Below are positions 1-10,495 of a stretch of 64,000 nucleotides of DNA, one piece after another. Location: contig NC_060060.1 in NCBI RefSeq assembly GCF_020283565.1, forward strand, positions 40,610,001 to 40,674,000, read 5' to 3'. The position numbers and the translations under genes are program-made. The notes beneath the pieces are model-generated. The model was not told the origin of the DNA, did not search any database, and saw nothing but the letters and a program-made list of their open reading frames with translations. The first letter of the stretch is position 1. The number at the start of each line of letters is the position of its first letter. This stretch comes from Trifolium pratense (Eukaryota; Streptophyta; Magnoliopsida; Fabales; Fabaceae).

Positions 1-122
1 GTAGAAGAATACTTGTTGTAGCTATCATCACTGTTGTTGTTAAAGAAGTCATCAAAATATGTAGTCCATCCACTCTCCTCAGTGGAATTAGAAGAAGGAG
101 CTTTGCTTATTACGGAACTCAT
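1..122 (-). CDS. VUP1-like (vascular-related unknown protein) N-terminus, partial
   Basis: The minus strand reads from an ATG at 122-120 for 40 codons without a stop and leaves the window at base 1. The peptide contains EESGWTTYFDDFF near residues 15-27, followed by an Asn/Asp/Ser-rich stretch. The ESGWTxYF-acidic signature is what I recall for the plant VUP1 family, small proteins whose over-expression alters vascular and growth phenotypes. SOB FIVE-LIKE (SOFL) proteins carry a similar SGWTxY box and are the main alternative. A minus-strand TATA-like run lies at about 225-235, roughly 105 bases before the ATG, which fits a promoter. Only the first 40 residues are visible, so the family call is tentative. 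Confidence 0.55.
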   Translation of the reverse strand, partial: MSSVISKAPSSNSTEESGWTTYFDDFFNNNSDDSYNKYSS

Positions 123-224
123 TGGATATGATAAGAAAGGAAAGAAAAGAAGATGGATATGAACTACAATGATGTGAATAGTGTGGTTTGGTGGCCAGCT
201 CTAAAGAAGTAAACTATCACAAAC

Positions 225-236
225 AAGGCATATATA
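225..236 (-). promoter_or_regulatory. TATA-like box of the partial left-edge gene
   Basis: A TATATA run on the minus strand sits about 105 bases upstream of the ATG at 122, in the right place for a plant core promoter. It is short and AT-rich, so chance occurrence cannot be excluded. Confidence 0.4.
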
Positions 237-269
237 GCTCAACAAAATTCTTTGGGTGCATATGGAACT

Positions 270-271
<2 letters not shown>

Positions 272-318
<47 letters not shown>
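272..318. repeat. (TA)n microsatellite
   Basis: An uninterrupted TA dinucleotide array of about 47 bases directly abuts a foldback-MITE arm that starts at 319. Confidence 0.95.
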
Positions 319-320
<2 letters not shown>

Positions 321-540
321 TTTTGCTAATACACACCCTCTAAGAAAGTCAGAATCCGTTGGCACCAACTAGTTTGACATCAATGTTACACCTTTCAATA
401 ATGTTTTAACCGATATAAATTTTATAAAATCTACCGTTGGATTGAAAGTTTATATAATATAGATCATTTTTGTAAAATTTTAAATAAATTCAAAATCATT
501 TGATATGTTATTGAGATACATCAAAATTAACAGTGTTTAA
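319..540. repeat. Solo arm of a foldback MITE (family A)
   Basis: This stretch matches one arm of a foldback family seen at 9720-10080 and 34030-34420, and in opposite orientation at 5249-5460. The shared core contains CCGTTGGATTGAAAGTTTAT and ATTTGATATGTTATTGAGA. Only the outer and left arm is present; the mirror arm that should follow is missing. The first 29 bases are repeated almost exactly at 4845-4873. Confidence 0.7.
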
Positions 541-2045
541 AGCTAACCTTGGAATATGTCTGTTTAATTAATGCATAGCATTGTAATATGTTGCATTTAA
601 AAAGTGTTTCTTATAAAAAGGGTCAAAACAAAATTTCAAAGTGTTCCTTATATATATGACTGGAGAGAGTATAATGGAATTAAGCGGAGCAGAATATAAT
701 GGTGTGAAATGAGATAGAGCGAAATGAAATAAATCTTCAATTTCATTCCATTATTATTTTTAAAATCCAAACAATGGAACATTATTTTATCATTTTATTC
801 CATCAATTCAAACATAATTTAATTACCCCACCATCCGTAATCCTGTTATGATACCTTTTCCAGCGTAATACTTTTATTGTGTCTTACTAACTCTTAATGC
901 ATTTGTCTAACCTTTTAAAAAAAAATACATTACTACCACATCCATCTCATTTTAAGTACTTCAATGATAAAAAAGTTTATTTACTAAAATATACTTATTA
1001 ATAAGTTAGTAGAATATTACCTTCGTTCTTAAATAAAGATTTAATTGAATATTTAAATTTTTAAGTTTATTTTATATTTTAATATTGTCTCGTAGATTTT
1101 AAAAATTTCAAGTTAACCTCTTGTATTATTGATGTCAACATTAATTTATCCATTTCGCTAAAATTTGATATAATTTTGCCTAACTTTCCATTAAGTTTGG
1201 AATTAATTTCATCTAAAATTTCATGTGACATCCTCCGAAGTTGTCCGCGTATGCAAATCAGTTAGCCACGTAAACTTTTTTTGCTAAGTGAAGACCATCT
1301 GGACATCAGGAGACAAAGTAGTCTTCACCTCATCCGCAGCCTATATCTCTTTATTATACAAAATAGAAGTCATAAAATTTCACGGTGAATGGACCGACCG
1401 TCAACACGGAAACGATCCACGTACCATTAACTCCCTGCAACAATCAGTTGCAAGCAATGGGTGACCCTTTCGAGTCCATCAGTTCTAAATCAATTTGGAT
1501 GAATAGAAGTGCTACAAAATTCAAAGCAAATGAACCGACCGTCAACACGGAAACAATCCAAGTACCCGCTACTCCCTGCAGCAAGCAATGATGACTCTTT
1601 CGAGCGAAACAGTCTGAAATATGAATATTGAGATGATAGACAGATATGAAACCTCTCTATCGATCTTCTGACGAATCAACTCTTGTTGAAAGCCACCCAA
1701 AATCAATCGGAAGCCAGATCGAGGGATGATCAACCAGCGGGACTGAGCACCACGAGCACAACAAACACCAAAAACCCAACGAACCTATTAGCACGACGAA
1801 CGATAACTACCGTCAACAGGAAGTATCTACGCCCCTAACCCTTTCGAGCAGTCCGAATCAGATCGTGATGAAATTAGCTCGTGAAAGGTTTCCAACAAAA
1901 ATTATTCCCCCAACAACCAATGTAAACGACTTAACTACGTAAACAATTTAAACAGAAATTTGACTAAAAATACTAACTTAAAACTTTTTAAATGTAATGG
2001 ATCAAATATGCAATTAATTCTTAAATAAAAGAAAGGCATTAAAAA

Positions 2046-2048
<3 letters not shown>
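541..2048. other. Intergenic, AT-rich, with a diverged internal direct repeat
   Basis: No gene is recognised. Bases about 1385-1445 and 1530-1600 are diverged direct copies sharing CCGACCGTCAACACGGAAAC and the downstream ACTCCCTGCA. A shorter echo follows near 1800-1850. The stretch 1375-1900 is richer in GC than its surroundings, suggesting a decayed transposon rather than a gene. The short open frame across the repeat (1385-1591) shows no protein family features. Confidence 0.5.

Positions 2049-2110
<62 letters not shown>
2049..2110. repeat. (TA)n microsatellite
   Basis: A pure TA array of about 61 bases in AT-rich intergenic sequence. Confidence 0.95.
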
Positions 2111-2112
<2 letters not shown>

Positions 2113-3789
2113 ATCCTTTTAAATTTTCAACCATATTAATTATTTCTTTATCATCACTTCTCTAATTATTTTACCTCTTTTTCTACAATTTACAATTCTA
2201 TGAAAATAACATAAATAAATTGTTTCTCTTTTAATGATAAACTTGTAAACACAATATTCACTGTCAATAATTTATTATCATTTCTAACTTTCTTAACTCA
2301 CATAATTTAATCAACAAGATTTTATATTTAGGGATGAAGGTAATAGTTAGACAATTTGTACCCAAAAAAGAATATAATTTAAGACATAAAAATATTGCAA
2401 AAATAACACTTATAATGAGACGAAAGGAATATTACATTATTTATCCATGACAAAATATAAACAAAATTTATTTTTTAGGTTTATTGCATAATTAATATAT
2501 CTGATTTATATATACATCAAATACATTAATTATTCAATAAACATAAAAATATCTTATATTTTATTTAGAGAGGGATATATATCTCCATTGTTTTCAGTAC
2601 TACACTGACTGCACACAAGAGAATTAACTCATTAAGAGGAATTAATATTCTTAGCATCTGGTTTGACTTATGCAGTGCTTTTTTCTTTTCCAATTGCAGT
2701 GAAAGATTTTGTTCTCATGGAGCAGGGTATTAATTTTTTGTATCTGGAGTAAAATTTAAAGGAACTAACTACAAGAACCAGCAATTGAATATGAACTTGG
2801 TACTGAATGCAGTGATTTGTACATGCTATACTTGAAAGCATATTTAATGACTTGAAGCTGAATATGACATGGGTCATGATGAAAAAATGAGCAATTTGCA
2901 AAAACAAAATCACCTTCCCAAGAAACAAAAAGAGCTTTAAATGCAGCTCAAGATTGGTCACTTTCTCTATAGCATTTTGCCTTTGTCATCAATGGGAAAA
3001 ATCAAGGTCCACATCAAATGCATGCTGATACACATTATTTATAGAAAGCCCATAATACCTACCATTATGTCTATAAGGTACCTGCATCATTCATATAGTA
3101 TCAATCAATATTTATTATTTTAACATTGTCCTTAGAATATTTACCACTTGGGTCCCTCCAATTAGCCATATTGGTGTATTTTACATGTACATTAACTCTA
3201 TGATTCAGACCTTATAGTAATGTGCCATTGGTTTTTTCCCACACAAACACTGCAGGGTTGGCAGGAGTCCGTATATTGAGTGACCCGCTATAGAGCCTAA
3301 CCTACATGCCGACTAATTTGTGCATTTGTCTCTATTCATTCAAATCAAAAATAAAAATGTGTTTCATCTAAGGAAAAATTGTGGTATGTAGAATGAGACA
3401 CGAGGAGGAAGTATAATCGATCGGATTCATGCATGTAATAAATTGGTTTCACTATCAGGAATCATTACCTTTAAAAGAGTGAGTCACTGAATATGTATCT
3501 ACTTTTGTTTGTTTGTCTTGGTCATTTTTTGGATGGCATCCAAGTCATCCCAAAAGACCTCGCAGCCCCAACTTTAGGAACTAGCTAGTTAGGAAAACTA
3601 AGTATTGGCGCAACTATATGTGTTATAACCATACAAATATAATTCAACTGGTTCTCATCTACAAGCTGTAGTCACCTAATATTTTGTTACATTGAGAAAA
3701 AATCATATCAGAGTTTTAGCAACCTTATCTTTATTTACATTTTCATTGTACGACACAAAACATCATCGCATCAAATAATCGTTTATTTG

Positions 3790-3795
<6 letters not shown>
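2111..3795. other. Intergenic, nothing recognised
   Basis: AT-rich sequence whose open frames are all under 100 codons and show no recognisable domain on either strand. I see no RNA gene and no clear terminal repeats. Confidence 0.5.

Positions 3796-3863
<68 letters not shown>
3796..3863. repeat. (TA)n microsatellite, left flank of a TIR element
   Basis: A TA array of about 68 bases borders the inverted-repeat element beginning at 3864. A second array borders the other end at 4794-4843, as expected if the element inserted into a TA tract. Confidence 0.95.
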
Positions 3864-3866
<3 letters not shown>

Positions 3867-4790
3867 GAGGGTTATATTGACTCCAAGAGTAAGTTATAAA
3901 AGCTACTCCAAATCATGACCTTTGATTTTAATATTCATTAATGGCTAAGATTGATTGATCATAAAACACAAAGTGAGACTTATTTTTGTGTTGTATTGAA
4001 AAATTATCAAAACATAGTTTAAATGTGTACAAAAAAATATACTTTAAATAGAATGAATTAATTATAATCATTAATTGAGACTTATTTTTTTATCGCACTG
4101 AAAAACAAGATTCCACACCACTGAAATGGCGTATCACTAATCTATTGATATGTTGTCCTTGTTATTTTATTTCATTTGAATTGATAATTATAATAACTAA
4201 TTTTACGTTTGTTCAAATTCAAATGCAGGTTTTTGAAAATGTTTGTGGCAACTAATTTCTGATTAGCTCATGGAGGGTGTTAGTGTTTTGTTTTATGTTG
4301 TTTCGATTAGGTGTGGTGGTGGGGTTGGTTAGTGGATTATTGTTAGTTTTTTTCTTTGCTGTTGATTGGTGTTAGAATGAGTTGTGTAGCTAGTATATAT
4401 GATGGTTTTCTTCTACTGTATGCAGGTTCTTGTTCCTCTTTAGCCTTGATTCATCTTGTGCTAGTATTTATACAAGAACATGTACCCATTTTTTTTCATG
4501 GTCTAGACCAATTATTTGTTTTTATGCAATTGTATTTTATTTCTTGCTGTTAATTTTCTATGCATAAAAAAAAGCAAAAGAGAGGAATCATTGTTTTCAC
4601 AATTAATGATTATAATTAATTTATTCTCTTCTATTTAAAGTATGTTTTGATAATTTTTCAATACAATAAAAAAATAAGACTCACTTTGTGTTTTATGATC
4701 AATCAATCTTAGCCATTAATAAATATTAAAATCAAAGGCCATGATTTGGAGTAGCTTTTATAACTTACTCTTGGAGTCAATATAACCCTC

Positions 4791-4793
<3 letters not shown>
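3864..4793. mobile_element. Non-autonomous TIR element with long inverted arms, inserted in a TA tract
   Basis: The left end starts GAGGAGGGTTATATTGACTC and the right end is its reverse complement. The arms stay complementary for at least 150 bases with a few mismatches (about 3864-4090 against about 4600-4793). The unpaired centre, about 4200-4560, is unlike the arms and holds a 65-codon open frame (4356-4553) without a recognisable domain. Both ends abut TA arrays, so the target duplication is probably TA, as in Tc1/mariner-type elements. No transposase is present. Confidence 0.75.

Positions 4794-4843
<50 letters not shown>
4794..4843. repeat. (TA)n microsatellite, right flank of the TIR element
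   Basis: A pure TA array of about 50 bases, directly followed by a 29-base motif that also follows the TA array at 272-318. Confidence 0.95.
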
Positions 4844-4844
<1 letters not shown>

Positions 4845-4847
<3 letters not shown>

Positions 4848-5487
4848 TTTGCTAATACACACCCTCTAAGAAATTAGAAGAAGTATTTTAGCAAGCTACA
4901 CCCATTTGAAAAGGACAAAATGTTAGCGCAACAATAAGCACTTGCACACACACTAGAAGCAGTTTCACAGTTCTGCAGGCTTGATCACAAAACAATGGAA
5001 AGAATGAAGAAATTGGTTATGGAGTATGTTGAAGAAGATGAGAGATAGAGAAAAATGAGAGTTTTTATTCATCCACTTTGGGGCACAAAAGAAAGAGTTA
5101 CATTCACTAATGATGCGTCTAATGCATTTATAAACCTTGCTTGACACACCAAGTAATCACATACACAAAATTAAAAACTAACTCTAAAACAACTCTCCAA
5201 CTAACTCTAAAACACTTCTAACTAACTAATTAAAACACTTCTAACACAAGATTAATGGTTTATGCATTTTTATTGAATACCGTTAATTTTGATCTATCTC
5301 AAAAACATATCAAACGATTTTAGATTTTTATACAATTCAACATGGATGATCTATAGGATATAAGCTTTCAATCCAACGGTGGATTTTGTAAAATTTGTAT
5401 TCGTTAAAGCGTTATTGAGCGGTGTAACATTACTCAAATGTTACACCGGTGTAATTTGATCTCTTCCCATATATATATATATATATA
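4845..5487. repeat. Family A foldback arm with a unique insert
   Basis: Bases 4845-4873 repeat the sequence at 319-347. Bases 5249-5460 are the opposite arm of foldback family A, containing AAACATATCAAACGATTTTA and CTTTCAATCCAACGGTGGAT. Between them, 4880-5245 is unlike the family. A TA array closes the segment at 5469-5487. This is either a family member with a replaced arm or two fragments brought together. Confidence 0.6.
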
Positions 5488-5614
5488 CACATGTAAGATA
5501 AGAGGGTAAAGCCTTCCCAATGCTTTTTTTTTTTATTCACAAGATTCAAACCTTCGGTAATGTTTAAAGATAACTAAGTTGTCCGTACCACTTGAATCAA
5601 ACACTTATTAATAT

Positions 5615-6263
5615 AACACCCCGCCCCGATTCTTTTTATTGATTATAAGTATATTATTTTTATTTTTATTTTTATTTTATTATAAGTACTCCCTCCGTCT
5701 CAAATTATAAGCGAAAAAAATTCATTTTTTTTGTCCCAAATTATAAGAGAAAAAATCATTTTCAAGAATGTTTTTTCCTTATTTTCATAAAATTAAATGC
5801 AAATTGCATTTAATTTTTTTTTTCTCTCATTTTCTCAATAAACAACAACCAATAAAAATTGTTTTTACATCTTCCTATGCAACTTATTCCAAGGAAAACT
5901 CACAAAAACATACTTCAAATTTTCATGTTTTACTTTTTCTTAAAAAGTGTGATTTTTTTATTTTCCCTTATAAGATAGTGTTATACAGTTCCTCCCCTAC
6001 TCGTTTTACGAGTTTTGTACTTGTTTTTTTCTTCTCTCTTCCAGGTTTGAATCCGAGACTCTATTTTAAAAGTTCTCAAGTGAAGTGTTTAGACGAGTTG
6101 GAGCCCAAGCACTTCACCTAGAAACTCTAAAGTGAGGTTTTGAGTTTGAATTTTGGAGAGGCAAAGGAAAAACCAATTACAGAAGCCCTAAAATTGGGAG
6201 GTATAATAATATCTTAGTGACACGTGTACAACCTATAAACATCGGTGAGACGGGGTGTTACAT
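5615..6263. repeat. Diverged repeat bounded by inverted CACCCCG ends, containing a Stowaway-like end
   Basis: AACACCCCG at about 5617 and CGGGGTGTT at about 6253 face each other as inverted ends. TGTAACACCCCG is a common start of plant gypsy LTRs, so the minus strand from 6263 could be a decayed LTR. A Stowaway-type CTCCCTCCGTCTC end sits at 5689. No protein domain is seen. Confidence 0.35.
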
Positions 6264-6383
6264 TAATCATTTGCATTGATTTGGAGAACACTTAACCCAC
6301 CTCGTTTTATAAGATATTTTGTCTAACAAAAGAAATCTGGATATAAATTGAAAGCCTTGAAACGTACTATTTAAAGGGATCAG

Positions 6384-6572
6384 TGTAGAGAAAGGGAAAG
6401 GTTTTCATTGCATTTCTCAAATCAATAGGTGCCCTTATATAGGGATTACAATGATTGACTCAAATCTAACATAAGGCCTAACCAACTAACTAACTTGTGC
6501 AACAAGCTTTCTAACAAACTAGTTTGTTACAACAAGATATAAAAGGCCTAAGTGCTATATCATTGCTTAACA
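6384..6572 (-). mobile_element. 3' LTR of a truncated Ty1/copia element
   Basis: Reading the minus strand, a purine-rich tract (AGATTAGGAGAGGT) is followed at once by TGTTAAGCAATGATATAGC, the typical polypurine-tract/LTR junction. About 190 bases later the sequence ends ...TCTACA. The LTR carries a TATA box (CCTATATAAGGGC). It lies 54 bases beyond the stop codon of the adjacent RT/RNase H frame, as expected for a copia 3' LTR. The inner edge is well supported; the outer edge is set only by the CA end. Confidence 0.75.
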
Positions 6573-6625
6573 ACCTCTCCTAATCTGTATTTGCTCAAAA
6601 ACCAGATTACAAATAACTACTTCAA

Positions 6626-7690
6626 TCAAGTAACTTCAATCAAGTCACACATTCCAAGCCTTGTTCTCAAATTGCAAAAAGTCTCTAGCTTCAATGCTTT
6701 AATCATTATATCTGCTATTTGATCCTGTGATGAGCAGAAACTCATCTCCACAGTTCCATCCTTGATCAAATCTCTGAGAAAATGATATCTAACATCTATG
6801 TGCTTACACCTACCATGCATAACTGGATTCTTTGAAAGTTTGATGGAAGAGGTATTGTCACAGAGAATTGTAGTTCCAGTCATGTGTGTTTGCTTAAGCT
6901 GCTCCAAAATTCTTCTCAACCATACACCTTGGCAGGCACAAGATGCTGCAGCAACATACTCAACTTCAGTGGTAGATAAAGTGACAATGGCTTGTTTCTT
7001 AGATGACCATGATATAGCTCCATTTCCATACATATACACATAGTCTGAAGTACTTTTTCTATCATCTATGTCTCCTGCATAGTCAGAGTCAGTCCGGCCC
7101 TTAAGTTCACAGTCATTGCTTCTTGTATACAAAATACCAAAATTCAAGGTGCCTTGAATGTATCTAAGTACTCTTTTTGCTGCTGCTAAGTGAAGTTTTG
7201 TAGGCCTCTTCATATATCTAGCAATTAGGCACACAGAGAATGCAAGATCTGGCCTAGTAGCAAGAAGATACATTAGGCTTCCAGTCAATTGCCTATACAC
7301 AGTTGCATCAACAATTTTTCCATTTTCATCTTTCATAAGTCTGTTACCTGGCACAATGGGACTACACACCTTGTTACAATTCTCCATTCCAAACTTAAGA
7401 ATGATGTCCTGAGCAGACTTCTGCTGATAGATGAAGATTCCACTGTCACTTTGTTTTATTTCTACTCCAAGGAAGTATCTCATTCTTCCTAGATCCGTCA
7501 TAGCAAACTTGCTTTTCATGGATGCTTTAAAACTTTCAAACATCTCTTCATTATTACTAGTGTATATGAGATCATTTACATATAAACTGACAATTAGAAT
7601 GTTGCCTTGATCAGATTGCTTGACAAATAAGGTATGTTCACGAGGGCATTTTTCAAAATTTTCTTGCACAAAGAAATTAGGTTTTGTCAT
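6626..7690 (-). pseudogene. Ty1/copia reverse transcriptase (C-terminal part) and RNase H, truncated
   Basis: This 354-codon frame is the end of a copia polyprotein. It has a palm segment with LYVNDLIYT (residues 36-44), then FAMTDLGRMRYFLGVEI, the thumb region, and an RNase H domain with TDSDYAGD, RKSTS, LSTTEVEY and LCDN. Copia elements normally read YVDD at the polymerase site. Here the first Asp is Asn (residue 39), which should abolish catalysis. Gag, protease, integrase and the N-terminal RT are absent upstream, and homology ends near 7690. The element is therefore 5'-truncated and dead, though the remaining frame has no stop. The 3' LTR follows at 6572-6384. Confidence 0.9.
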
Positions 7691-7815
7691 GTAAGTGGTT
7701 TTTCACTAAGGCAAATAGTTATCAATGCCCTTTTTTTAGTGTTATGTAAACCCTCTCGAAATGTATTATTAGATAATTGTCTTTTTGATATTGTAAAATA
7801 AATTATAAAAATATA

Positions 7816-7929
7816 CTCCCTCCAATTCTAAATATAAGAGGCAGATAACTCAATATAAATTGATGTATTTGAAACCAAGTATATCGACTTGTGTTGATCC
7901 AACTCTCTTATATTTAAAATTAGAATGAG
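7816..7929. mobile_element. Stowaway-like MITE
   Basis: About 114 bases with imperfect inverted ends: CTCCCTCCAATTCTAAATAT at the left and a diverged complement (ATATTTAAAATTAGAATGAG) at the right, preceded by TA at 7814-7815. CTCCCTCC is the classical Stowaway terminus. Confidence 0.65.
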
Positions 7930-8453
7930 CAAATTGTCATTTTAATGTATGTATGTATGTGATAGAAACCAACTAATATAGAAGAAGGAATAGGAAGAAT
8001 GTCTTTGATTACATTGCACCCCATTATTATTGCTATCTTAATTAATGGTCCATATCTAACGATGTTTTCTCTCTATGCCTCCCATGTATCTTTTATACCC
8101 CTAAATATTTCAATTTTACCCTTGCCAGAAACCAAAGTTTTTACTAGTTCAAATTCAGGGAAAATTCAGTTAACAGAAACCGAATTAAAAAATTCGGTTC
8201 GTAGCAACTGAAATTTTTATTGAAGGGAAAAAAACCATGGGGGCCTAAAGAGAAAACATCATATCTAACAATAGTCTCCTCTAAATTATCACCTTGTCCT
8301 CAAGATGATTATTTTAGAGAATAAAACTTACAAAGCTTACTAGCATGGATTTAAAACCAAAGTGTGCACAATCCTGCAACCCAATTTCACCCATAGGCCC
8401 CACGGTTGGGAGGAAAAATCACCAAACATTTAGGAATTATTGTAATGGTGTTT
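7930..8453. other. Intergenic, nothing recognised
   Basis: No gene. A 70-codon open frame at 7999-8211 has no recognisable domain. The segment runs up to the GC-rich MITE at 8463. Confidence 0.4.
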
Positions 8454-8603
8454 GTTAGCCTTATGGTAGTTAATCCCCGATCGCGGAGCGGAGCGACCTC
8501 AAAACTGGGATAGCGCATCACGAAAACCGTACCCATAGCGGCAAGGCACTGAAAAGCGATGCTCCGCCGGGATCGCGCGGGATCGACTACACTGGTTAGC
8601 CTT
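8454..8603. mobile_element. GC-rich 132-bp MITE with 9-bp target duplication (Mutator-like)
   Basis: GTTAGCCTT occurs at 8454-8462 and 8595-8603 and brackets a 132-bp insert (8463-8594) far richer in G+C than its surroundings. The insert has diverged inverted ends: TAGTTAATCCCCGATCGCGG near the left and, on the other strand, TAGTCGATCCCGCGCGATCC near the right. A 9-bp duplication is the hallmark of Mutator-like elements. No coding capacity. Confidence 0.7.
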
Positions 8604-9380
8604 CCCTTGTAGGTTGGTGAACGTGGTGAACTTCTTTATCATCCTTGTGCAACAAACAACCCTGTTTAGCGGTTTCACGGTGGAAATATAGCCAAAGAGA
8701 ATTATGTTGTTAGATATGGGCCCTTAATTATGATATCAATAATCATCGGTAGTTATCAACAATTGAAATAGGTGCGAAATTTGTGAACAAGTTTGAAGAA
8801 TTGAAGAAAGAAGTGATTTTCTTTGAACCCGGAATCATCCATAGCTGGTCACAAACTACTATGAAACTAAGATGGTGATGAAATTTGTGAACAAGTTTGA
8901 AGAAATGTGTTTTTTTTTAAGCGTTTTCAAAATTTACGATATGAAGCTGTGTTTATAGCATGCACAACACATGTCTCTTCCATGTTCTCTTGTTGACCTA
9001 TGCCCTGCACGTGTTATATTCCATTTCATGTGTTAACCCCTGTTTCGGATTATATGTTCCGAATTAAAGTTATTCCGGACTGTATAATCTCTAAGGTGGA
9101 TTGCATTTGTCAAACAAGCTAATATCAACATTGGTTCCAGGCTTAGGATTACTCTTTTAGATCCACCAGAAATTTTGAAGGTTCGAATCATCGACCAACA
9201 TGAGTAACTCTATTTATCATTTGTTCAGTTTAGCTTATGTTTTACGAACAATGTGATGTTTTATTATGGTTTGAACCATGTGTTGTTTTATTATATTTTG
9301 ATTAGTATGGGTTTCAAGTTACTTTAAAAATCATGTGTTGTATTATTGATTAACCTATGTCATTGTTATTATACTATTTC

Positions 9381-9510
9381 GTATTATTCTATTATTTTTA
9401 GGTCAATGTTTGATATCTTAATATTATGCCTAATTATTTATCATGGTACTAATCAATGTTTTATCATGGTATTATTCTATTATTCTATTATTTTTAGGTC
9501 AATGTTTGAT
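9381..9510. repeat. Two-copy direct repeat next to a Helitron end
   Basis: TATTATTTTTAGGTCAATGT and flanking bases occur near 9381-9414 and again near 9479-9510, about 97 bases apart. They lie just inside the Helitron 3' terminus. Confidence 0.6.
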
Positions 9511-9532
9511 TAAAATATATAACAAATGCTTG

Positions 9533-9562
9533 CCCGTGCGTTGCACGGGTCGGAAATCTAGT
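9533..9562 (+). mobile_element. Helitron 3' terminus (hairpin + CTAG|T)
   Basis: A GC-rich hairpin with arms CCCGTGC (9533-9539) and GCACGGG (9543-9549) and a 3-base loop is followed after 8 bases by CTAG (9558-9561) and T. Hairpin, then CTRR, then insertion before T is the diagnostic Helitron 3' structure in plants. I could not fix the matching 5' TC end upstream, so the element length is unknown. Confidence 0.75.
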
Positions 9563-9655
9563 CCAAAACAAACATGGATTAAAATCAGGGTATTTTCGAT
9601 TTTGGGGGTGGGGGGCGGCCTAAGAACAACATTTTTCGAGTGAACTTTGCAGTTT

Positions 9656-9659
<4 letters not shown>

Positions 9660-9719
<60 letters not shown>
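9660..9719. repeat. (TA)n microsatellite
   Basis: A TA array of about 60 bases adjoining the family A foldback MITE that follows. Confidence 0.95.
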
Positions 9720-9722
<3 letters not shown>

Positions 9723-10080
9723 TTCATCAAGTGGTCCATGGTGGACCAGTCGTGAATAACATTATAACGAATACGAATTTTACAAAATCTACTGGATTAA
9801 AAGTTTATATCATATAGATCATCCATAGAAAAATTTAAAAAAATTGAAAATTATTTGATATGTTATAAAGACACGTCAAGATTAACGGTTTATTAAATAA
9901 CGTAAATCTTGATGGGTTTCAATAACATATCAAATGATTTTCAAAAAATTTTAAAAAATTTATGGATGATCTATACGATATAAACTTTCAATCCAATAGT
10001 GAATTTCGTAAAATTCATATTCCGTAGATCACTTGTCCACAGTGGACCACTTGTGAAGGTGGTCCACCGTAGCATTATTT
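9720..10080. mobile_element. Complete foldback MITE, family A
   Basis: About 360 bases folding on themselves. The left arm has ACGAATTTTACAAAATCTAC and TTTGATATGTTATAAAGACA. The right arm is its complement, with AATAACATATCAAATGATTT and AAACTTTCAATCCAATAGTG. Outer ends carry GGTCCATGGTGGACC and GTGGACCACTTG, themselves small palindromes. The same family recurs at 34030-34420 and as single arms elsewhere. Confidence 0.8.
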
Positions 10081-10436
10081 AAGGATATCAATATGAAAAT
10101 TTTATTTGAAAATTGTGTATTCATTAATTGTCATTTGTTTCCTTTTTTTAACCTATAGATAACATACATTGATGATAACATACATTGATGTTTGAAAGTA
10201 TAATTTAATAACTATTTTCATTTTTATGATTGAAATAATGACTTAATTGACACCGATTTGATTAAAACAACATATAATAAAGATATAACTCGTGCTGAAT
10301 TGTCGCTAATAATGTCATTTTTTTTAGCTGTAAAAATGAGAAGAGTCGTGATTTTTACTTTTAAAAAGTATTATCGACCGTCGTTAGAATTTATTAAAAA
10401 AAAAAAAGGACAGTCGTTAGAATTTCTGATAATTTT

Positions 10437-10495
10437 AACCATTGGTCCACGGTGGACCATTTGTAAAACTAGTCAACCGTAGCATTAGCCTATAA
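10437..10495. repeat. Terminal fragment of foldback MITE family A
   Basis: ATTGGTCCACGGTGGACCAT followed by GTCAACCGTAGCATTAGCC repeats the outer end of the family A element. Its complement, GGCTAATGCTA, also opens the copy at about 34030. No arms are attached. Confidence 0.6.

Noticed and set aside
5768..6121. 117-codon plus-strand open frame
   Set aside because: Phe/Lys-rich low-complexity translation of AT-rich repeat DNA; no domain.
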